NCBI GenBank assembly: GCA_900660155.1
Contig: CABFPE010000350.1
Span: forward strand, 243,868 to 307,867
Direction of reading: 5' to 3'
Source of the DNA: Hofstenia miamia
Taxonomy: Eukaryota > Xenacoelomorpha > Acoela > Hofsteniidae
DNA: 64,000 bases
Shown: in pieces, positions 42,752 through 52,344 of the stretch
Layout: each line of letters starts with the position of its first letter
How positions within the stretch are numbered: the first letter of the stretch is position 1
Made by a program: the position numbers and the translations under genes
Notes under the pieces: generated by a model
The model's input: the letters and a program-made list of their open reading frames with translations, nothing else
The model's database searches: none
Told to the model about the DNA's origin: nothing

Positions 42752-45700
42752 TTTGATTGAGATCACCGAATCATTTGTGTGAAATAATGCCAATTGACAT
42801 ATTGGTTAACAATTTTAGGTGTTCTTCAACCATTTAATTCCAGAAAAATCTTAGAATTTTTAATCTAAAATTCCTGGGATTGAATTGGAAAATCCGGGGA
42901 TTCGGAATCTTGGGATTACGAAACATATCAAGAATAGTATCCCAGTAGTATTAGTATTATTCGTGGTACCTAGCTACATTGCTTTACCCTGTCATTTGCC
43001 ATAAATCCCTGAATTACAATTAGTTAGATTCATTGGATACATGTTTAACAGTGTAACTCCTGTTTCAATTCATGTGTAATTTCAATTACTAACATCTACA
43101 ATAGAGTATGCATTTNCATTTTCCAAAATGAATAGAATAATATTAAATTTTAAAATTTCGCGGTAAAAACTTCTTGCAAAAACTTCCACGTCATGCAATT
43201 TTTGCGTTTGGATAATAAATTATGCATTCTTGAATTTCTACTTCTGAGCACACCGAGTACACAGTGAACATGAAAACTTCCCCAGATTTTTGTCTACCTT
43301 AACTCTCGTCATAAATCTACATGAGACAATACTTGAAATGAAGAATGTTGAGCTGCAATTGACGTTATTACAGTTTTAATGTACATTACTTGGAATCCTG
43401 TTGCGAGATTGCTGGCGTTACTTACATAGTATCATTCTAGACTTTTCTCTTTAGTTAGCCTAAGTCTACAAAGTAGTCCATTCAATGAACATTGAAAAAT
43501 TAATGTTTGGAAATTCAAATGCAGTGCATGCTAATCTTCAAATATCAGTTGTTGTAATTTCTGCCGAACTGAATTTATGAGAGGAACATTCATAATTTGG
43601 AACTTATAATAATGCACTGTTGTACGTGCTTATATTTGTTTTAAAAAACATACATTATTATTATTATAAGCGCCATGTGAAGATTCCAATCTTGTGGCTT
43701 AAGTTGCTTATAATTAAATTCAAATTTCAATTTTGCAGAGAATTATTGTGTCCGATGTCTCAATAACTTTGACTTAATTCTATTACTGAATGATGCATTT
43801 ATAAAAAATTCTATTCTATTTTGAGCCAAAAAGAACTGTAATAAAGGAGATGTATACACACGAGACTCTACCTTTGATAGGTTTTCCTCTCATGGAATTA
43901 TTTATAGCCTGTCTATTATTTGTGTGAATAAACACGCTAACAAAATATCTAGGGAGTATATAAAAATATATATGAAAAGAAATACTTTAAATTATAATAC
44001 AGCGACGTTCTTGAGCAGATTTTAATATTACTTTGATTATTTCGGCTTCGGCGTTTAGACAGGTTCGAAAAATTATTCTTTGAAAAAACCTTTCAAACTA
44101 TGCTTTCAGGTAAACATTAAAATGTGTTTCACACGTTTGGAACAAAAATCAACAAATATATGTACAGAAAGATTTCACTTGATTAATAATTGACACGTTA
44201 TGTTTTTTTAGGAACAAAATTTGAATGATTATATTGTACATTTTTAATGGTCTACGCAATACACTTGGCAATGCAACAACAATATTTGGATTAATTTCAT
44301 TTGGATATTATAGGTCTTGTTTAGACTTCATTTTACAGACTAAGGCTACAATCTTCTGTAAGATATGCTAATGTCTTAAGGTTGAAATGGCATAAATGTA
44401 CAGTACAGCATCACATCTTTGTTATACGTTTCATAACACAAAATTGGTTTTATAATTCTGCACAAACAACAAATTATCGCTTCCGATTTATAAAAATTTT
44501 ATCAATGATGTTGATATAAAAGACATCTCTATATATTAATGAGAAGGATTTCTTAAGAAAATAGTTGTTCCTTCTAAGATTTTAATTTTTAGCTGCTGTG
44601 AATTTCAAAAATGAGGGAAGCTTTGCTTTTGATGGACATTTGACATTTGACCTGATTTGATAAGATTTAGTTGGAAATATCAGGCTTTCACTCAATAAAC
44701 AACTATCAATGTAAACTATCACAAAATGTGAAGAAATGAAAATCAACCTTGAATATGTCACTAAGTCGGCTCTTCAGCATCCGCGTGTCGTCGGTAGTGT
44801 CGATGAATAACTTGATTTCATGAAACTTCACTAACGATGAACGATTTGAAAATACATGATCTCGGATGTTCACCGCCCTCTGGCGATCAACTGTTTGATC
44901 GTAAAAAACAATTACACTCGTCCACTGCTCAATTCGAACGATATCACCCAAGGCTTCGTCCAATGAGGTAGTCTAAAATGCATTATTTCAAGAAAGTTTT
45001 TTAGCATATTGTGTCCACTCCCATAGCCAGGCATTCCATTTTGTACAAGTGCAGGAAATTATGATAACCTTAGAAATATTATAAATACGATGTAAGTTCC
45101 TTAACAGGTAAACATATACGATATTTTCCAATTGAAATCTAAAAATTGAAAAAGATGAATAAGAATGTTCATTTAAACCAAAACCTTAAAAACTCGAACC
45201 CCAATCGGGAAATAGTTGTCGTTAAATTTGTTCTAATTGAAATTTGGGTAGGTGTGCGTCACCTATGGACGCATGGAGACCCGCGTCTACTTCATCAAGT
45301 GATTCCTTGATTGCAAATTTCTGTAAACTAAATACTTCAAATATATTTACATTTTGTCACTTTAAATTGCTGAAGGATTCCATTATATTTAGAAATTACA
45401 AATTCTTTAAATCATTTTCCAGCATGGTTTTAATTTTAATATACAAAAACAGATTTTTGCAGAACTGAAAAGAAGTTGAGTAACATGTTCTGCCTTACCT
45501 CGTGTACTTATTTCTTCGTTTTCAGCTATCATTTGTTTCGCAGTCTGACTGGCAAATATAGCTTTATGCTTTCAACAAATGACGAAGTATAAAGAAAGCG
45601 TCACTTTTAATAAAGTCAAACAATGGAAACAATTTAATTAATTTACCCTCCGGGGAACTACGCTAATTGCATCATTTTGCCTTTCAGGTGACTCTTTTAT

Positions 45701-46215
45701 TTGACCAAAAACTTAAGAAACGTTTATTTTTCATTGGATTAGCCCTGTATTCTCTATGTAGTGAAGCAAACGCTATTTTCTCATTGATATTTTAATTTCA
45801 TTTGAAGCACTTTGAACTGGACTTGGCAAAAATGCCAGTATTTACTCAACAACTCTGAGTTTGAAGCAAATATTTTTCCTGCCCTTGTCGGAATTATCCG
45901 GATTAAGTATCACACTTTATGAGTCGTAACTTCTCATATTTTTCATAAAAAAATTATTCCTGCCGGCATGCTTCATTGGGGTCAGACAATAACCAGTTTT
46001 TATCTACACCCACACTATGTCCCGGCGGTATAAACATTTTGGAAGTCACTTCGGTTTGGTATCATATAAAATACTGTGGTATCGGTTCGGTATCGGTATG
46101 ACAATGAAAAATCTATAGTATATTTGGCATATATATACATATGTATATATATATATATATGTACATATATATATATATGCTTATGTATATATATGTATAA
46201 ATATATATATATGCT

Positions 46216-46253
<38 letters not shown>

Positions 46254-49200
46254 GATTAAAATAAAAGCGGCCGATATGAATAAGAAGTAGTTAGTAGGGC
46301 TTTAAATATTTTACCTTAAAAATGCAAGCTTTGACCTCAAAAATTATATATATATATCAAAACTACAAAATTAGTTGTATAGCATGGCTATATCAATTAA
46401 ATGACATTTTTGGATTCCTGTTTATAATAGAATAGTTTTATAAATTTTGACTTTATTGCTTAAAACAGTCCTGTAGTAATTACAAATACGAATGCGTTTT
46501 ATTGAACATTAGTTTCTGACAAAAATGGAATTTTAAGCTGGTCCATGGAACACGTTTAATATCACCAGTATATTAAAACTTTTAACTATATAAATAGCTT
46601 GTGCAATGGACTTTTCGACCTCGAGCATAAATTGAAATGACAAGAGTCTCTCACTGACTGGATTATCAAGAAAAATAATGGAATACCACTAATTACGTTA
46701 AATAATGTGTTGCGATTCAATATTTCCTAAGACACCTTCACCCATAAAAAAATTTGCCTACAGTGCCGGAGCATATTTGCCACGTTTCTTTAATATAATT
46801 GTATAATTATTGAATGAATCTAAAAAAAATTAAACGAATAAATGCTTTTCAAAATAATTTTTCAAATACTTAAACCTATTCAACCTAGGGAGGAGAGCGG
46901 AGAGGGGTTTTTTTGATTACTACTCAAAAACATTTGGAACTTTCTTAGTGAGACTTGGTGACTCTTTCTAACTTTTATTTGGTATCATAACCCGCTAATA
47001 GTATTAAAAAATTGTGGGCTCATTTTATGTATGGTATTATTTTTCAACCTAAAAAATATTCTTTCAATTATTGCAAAAATTCATTATTGTCGTTCATATG
47101 AAAACAACGTAAGTAACATGAGAAGGAAAATTAGATTTGATAAGTTAAGAATGACTTCTAATGAATTTCATTATTTCCAACTGTTAATGCCAGTATTTAA
47201 TATATTTCAAAAAATGCCCAAATTTTAAGATTTGATTACTGTATCAAAATTATAGAGAATTCTAAATTAATAGTACTAATAAGAAGAATTTTCGTTCTAA
47301 TATCATAATCTAATCCATAGTTAGATAGGGGGAGGAATCCACCCTCTCCAGGACTGAGAACCCCAAAAAAAGTCCATTTCAAATGGGCTTAAGCAAAATC
47401 TAAACTTAATAATGATAAAATAGGACTGCGAAAAATCCTTCATCGTGTACGCTACTTCCAGTCTCCAGTAAGCTGAAATGGAATGTGTACATGTAAAGCA
47501 GTCAATCCTAATGCAATAATAAACAACTAAAATTGTTCTAAGATTGTGTATCCTGCCCTAATTATCCTATCAGGATTTAATCATGATACAAGATAAACAA
47601 TAAATAGGGAACTTTGGCTTGTGCTTCCATTTTCACTTGGGATAGATTAGAAATATTTTCCATATATGGATTTATCACATGGACACAAAATTCCTAAAAA
47701 AGGTATTTGAAAATAATGTAATTACCTTATATGCCATAAGTCTAAAATTAATCATGAATCTGACGTGTGTAGAGAAAGGTATATTGCGAATGAACTTGGC
47801 CTTTTTAATTAGAAATGATAAAGAAATGGAATTGGACTTAAAATTTAATTACATTTGCACCTCTGCATATGTATACTTACTTGCTAAATTTTCCAGAACA
47901 AACTTTTAGTTGTCAATTTGATTTGAAAAGAATCTATGTTGAATTAACAGTCTGCATTTAGTAGTCTGTCAAAAACGCCTCATTAGCCTCATTCTTTGCT
48001 ATCAGAGTGCATGTCTCCTCAATCAAATAGTTTTATGTAATCTAATTGATGGTTAACGCACTTCATTGAAAGAACATCAGCATTAAATTAAGACTATTAT
48101 TAATGCAGAAAATGGCATCAATTAGCAGAAGAAATACAACCTCGACTAGGAAAACAATAATTCATTATAATTTTCATTATTTTGTGATTATCTAAAAGAA
48201 AATACTGACTTGAACTTTATTACTTGAAACTAATAGTTCCTTCATGGATCAAGGACTACTCTAGAGGAGTAGTCCCTGCGTGTGACTTAATTACTTTAGC
48301 GACAACCAATTGTTTTCAATAATTATTACTGATATTGGACAAAATTGAAGTTATGTCATTCGACCATATTCTGCCTGTGGACTAGAAAATATATTGAAAT
48401 ATATTTTGATTTTTTGAACTTGTAAAAATTAATGTTTTAAGCTTTAATGATATTTCTAAATTTTTATTTGAATATTCAGATGAATAGATTATACCTGGAA
48501 CAAGATGGCATGTGAACTACGTTGAACTTCCTGACTATTTAACAAAATAGCTTGTTTTAAATATACGTTTTCGATTTTCAACTCCTTGCAGACCCCACAA
48601 AATATTGATTGGATCAACAGTGAACTTTGCAAATTCGAAAATGGTAATTAACGTAAATTTTACTATATTTTTTACTCATCTTCATAATTTGAGCTTGTTA
48701 ATACATGCATACCTCAATAGCTTATTAAGACAGAGGATCTTCATTCCAATCTAGTAATCTATAATGCACCAGAAAATACAAGTGATTAAATGGCATCATA
48801 TAGGAACCTCCACATTTTTATCGTTTTATCTAGCAAACATCTTTTTCCACGAATTCAGCTTCTAAGCACCCCCTTTGTGATATGTGAACTTTTGGATCTT
48901 ACAATAAGAAAAGTTTAGTCATCCTTACATATTTTTCTAGCTCGGCGGCAAGTCAAAGAGGACGGGTTTTACAATTAGCATAGTTGTCACAAAATGCTCA
49001 TTTTAGCAGTATTCATAAAGCTATATATCAAATCGTTAGTGGGAATACACGAGGCATTGAATTAGAGTTTTTCTGCTATGGTTATGGGCACTGCTTAGTC
49101 GTTAGCTCGCCTTAGCCAAGACCAACGGCAGGCTTCAGCCAAAGTGGTACGGTCAGTCACCGGCAGTGTCTAAGGCTTTGCAACTACGCAAAAATATTAG

Positions 49201-52200
49201 CATGCACTTAGAATGAACATGCTTAATATAATATACTAGAAAAGCACTTGGAGAGCGCAGACCTCCGCCACGCAGCTTGTGTCCCGCAGATCAGCACCAA
49301 AATTTAATGAATTCCTCCTTGGGCGGAGACGCACCTCTGGTGAAAATTTGAGGTCAATCCATCTATTAATTTTTCCGTAAAGTTGCTAACAGACAAACAA
49401 ACAAACCAACGCTACCAAAAACATAACCTCCTCGGCGGAGGTAAATATAATATTATTGCAAATCTGGTTAACCCTGTAATACAATTAGAACTTAATTTTA
49501 CATTTCTTTGCATATCGCCATGTTTTAAATGATTTTCGTCGAACAAACCATGATTAATATTCCGGTAAATTGGTTTTTGATGATATTCATGGCCAAATGA
49601 CTGCGGTCGGGTACGGCCAAAGATTGACTAACTGAGTTTTACGACAAATATTTTTAACACGGCTGGTTACAGCATACGAAAATGGAATAGCCACAAAAGT
49701 GTACATAAAATCCTAAGCCATTCCATCAATTGTTGAAATCGGTTATCTTCTGCAAAAGTATGAGTATACATCGAGAACGTGCATTAACAAGGCAATACAA
49801 TAATTTAGCTTCCTGATTGAATCTACCAGTTTCTTGAAAACAACGATGAAACAACTCCGACTCCATCATGTTCCCGCCTGCACTTGGAGCGCCCGTATTT
49901 AGTGCTAATAAGATTTTATAAGGTGTCACAAGGCAGCAGCAAATCATACCTATTATATTGTGGTACTTGGTGGGTTGGTAATAAAATGCTACCCACTCAA
50001 CGCTAAAAAATGAAACAAAAAATTTATTAGTTTTCAGTTATGAAATTATCAAGTTAGTGATTGAGTTAATCCAAAATTGATATTTTTGAAAGTTTAGTAT
50101 AGAAATTCAAGATATGAAAAAATACATGAGATGCATAAATAGTTTTACCTTTTCTGGTCTCCTTGAAAGATTGTTCCCCTTTAATATCCATTTTGAGTTT
50201 TTCAGATCGCTTTTCTTGTTGAAACTACCCTGACAACGCCAGCTGGCAACAGCGATATGTACCAGATGTAGTTCATTGATTAGCGATTCAATAACAGCCT
50301 GGATTGAACATGATGTACCTAAGGTGACGAAGTTATTTATCCTACAATAAATTCAAGAGGTATATTTTGAATAAGTATATGAAGCAATACGGAAAGACAT
50401 AGTTGTGGTAGACAAAAAGAAGAGTCGGAATGATGATATGCAAAGCAGTATTCTAAAGAGCACAAATATTGAAAGGAATGAACAAGAGTTAGAAGAAATA
50501 ACAAAGATTGTGAAACTTGAAGTATGTTGAAGTATTCCTAATGTTATTTGGGCACTATTTACAGAAAGTGCACTTGGAGGGTTAGAATTATGTAAGTGAT
50601 AAAAGCTTTCAATGCAGAAGTTAGCAAAATTTGGAACAGCTACAGCAATTAGAAAGTTTTAGACTGGCTAGTTTTCCTAGGTGAGAGCCACCCCAGAGTA
50701 ACTTTGTGGGAAGAACTAACATTACAATAAAGGTAATGTCAACAAAACTAATTTGTAGCAAATCAATCTTTACAAATATTGCATATTCACAATAAATGAT
50801 CGCTTCATAAATTATGAGTTTCATAATAATTCGTCATATAAACAAGGAAATATGTCTAAAAAGGCGGATTACTCTTTTAGAAATTCCATTTAAAAAATGC
50901 TCAAGTGGTATAACTAGTTTTGATTTTTGCTGAAAAATCTTCAGAAATAATTTTCAGTAGGCTATCGAAGTCCATGTATTGAAAAAATTCTTTCTTGTGG
51001 AGTTTAAGAATAATTCATCTGATAGTTCTAAGTAAAAGGCATTGCGAAATAGGTTGAGATTAATAAGCCTGTCGTGTACTTATCTTTAAATAAATCAATT
51101 TAGTACATCTATGTTATAACCTCTCAGGATGTTAAAATTGCTATACCTAAACCGTGGTAAAATGCTAAGGATAGTTTCAAACAATTTATTGGGATCGAAA
51201 ATTTTTTATAAATTCAGTTGAAGAAAAAAGCAAATCTGTATAAAATTCTTAATGCAAAACTTTGCTTGCTTGCCTATTTATAAACTAGCTCAAATTTTAG
51301 TAGCATTTTCTATATGATGCAAAAAACAATTATATTGCAGAGTTCTTATACAACTATTAAAAACATTATTGAAGCAAAATCTTCAGATAGCTTTTTAAGT
51401 GTTGCCTTTCAAGAACGGAAACAGTAGTCTGGTAATATTATTTATGGTCAATTAAATTCTATTATTTATCGATTTTAATGACGGCTGTAACTATGCCTTC
51501 ATTTTCTGCAAGATGCTGATAAAAGCAGCAAGGATAAGATACCGAGATACGAAGTACATGTTCCCGAATTGAGATGAAATGTCAGGTAGATGTGAAAAAT
51601 GAAATTTTCCAGCACAGATTGCATTTCTTTATTCCATAGGATATTGTAGTTTTATTAGATATCCTTATTTAATGTGTTCTAGAAAGGAAAGGTCACTTGC
51701 TAAGCATGTTTAAACCTAATGATTTTCTAGTGAAATTCCAATATTTTCAGAAAATAATCAATGTCAGATGTCTGGAAACATATTCACTACTTCTACATGA
51801 TAAAACTTAAATTGAAAAGATTTGAATTCAGAGTTTAAGAAATTTGCGATGGAAACTGCCCACAGCGTTTCACCAATTGGTTAGTTAATCGAGTGAATTG
51901 GAAATACATTTACTCTTTAAATTCAATTGTCAATTTCTCTGTGCCATTTTAAATAATTAAATATTTACAAATATCACACTCTAAAATAAATAGCAATTGT
52001 CCTTCTCTTCAATACCACTGAAATGCTTTGTAGTTTCTTCTGCTTTTGTTGTAGTTCACTATTCAATGATTTTCTAACGAAAATTGTTATATGGAATAAA
52101 CCACTCAAGCGCATTGTCAAAGGCTGCTATATATATATATATATATATATATNNNNNNNNNNNNNNNNNNNNNNNNNNNNNNNNNNNNNNNNNNNNNNNN

Positions 52201-52307
52201 NNNNNNNNNNNNNNNNNNNNNNNNNNNNNNNNNNNNNNNNNNNNNNNNNNNNNNNNNNNNNNNNNNNNNNNNNNNNNNNNNNNNNNNNNNNNNNNNNNNN
52301 NNNGCTG

Positions 52308-52344
<37 letters not shown>

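Noticed and set aside
46076-46264. Ile/Tyr-rich frame
   Set aside because: Translation of a TA/TG microsatellite.
49726-49947. 73-codon minus frame next to receptor exon b
   Set aside because: An exon taken from here or from the TTTTTTAG-flanked stretch at about 49950-49998 would not fit the phase 0 junction between exons b and c, and those exons already join with normal family spacing.
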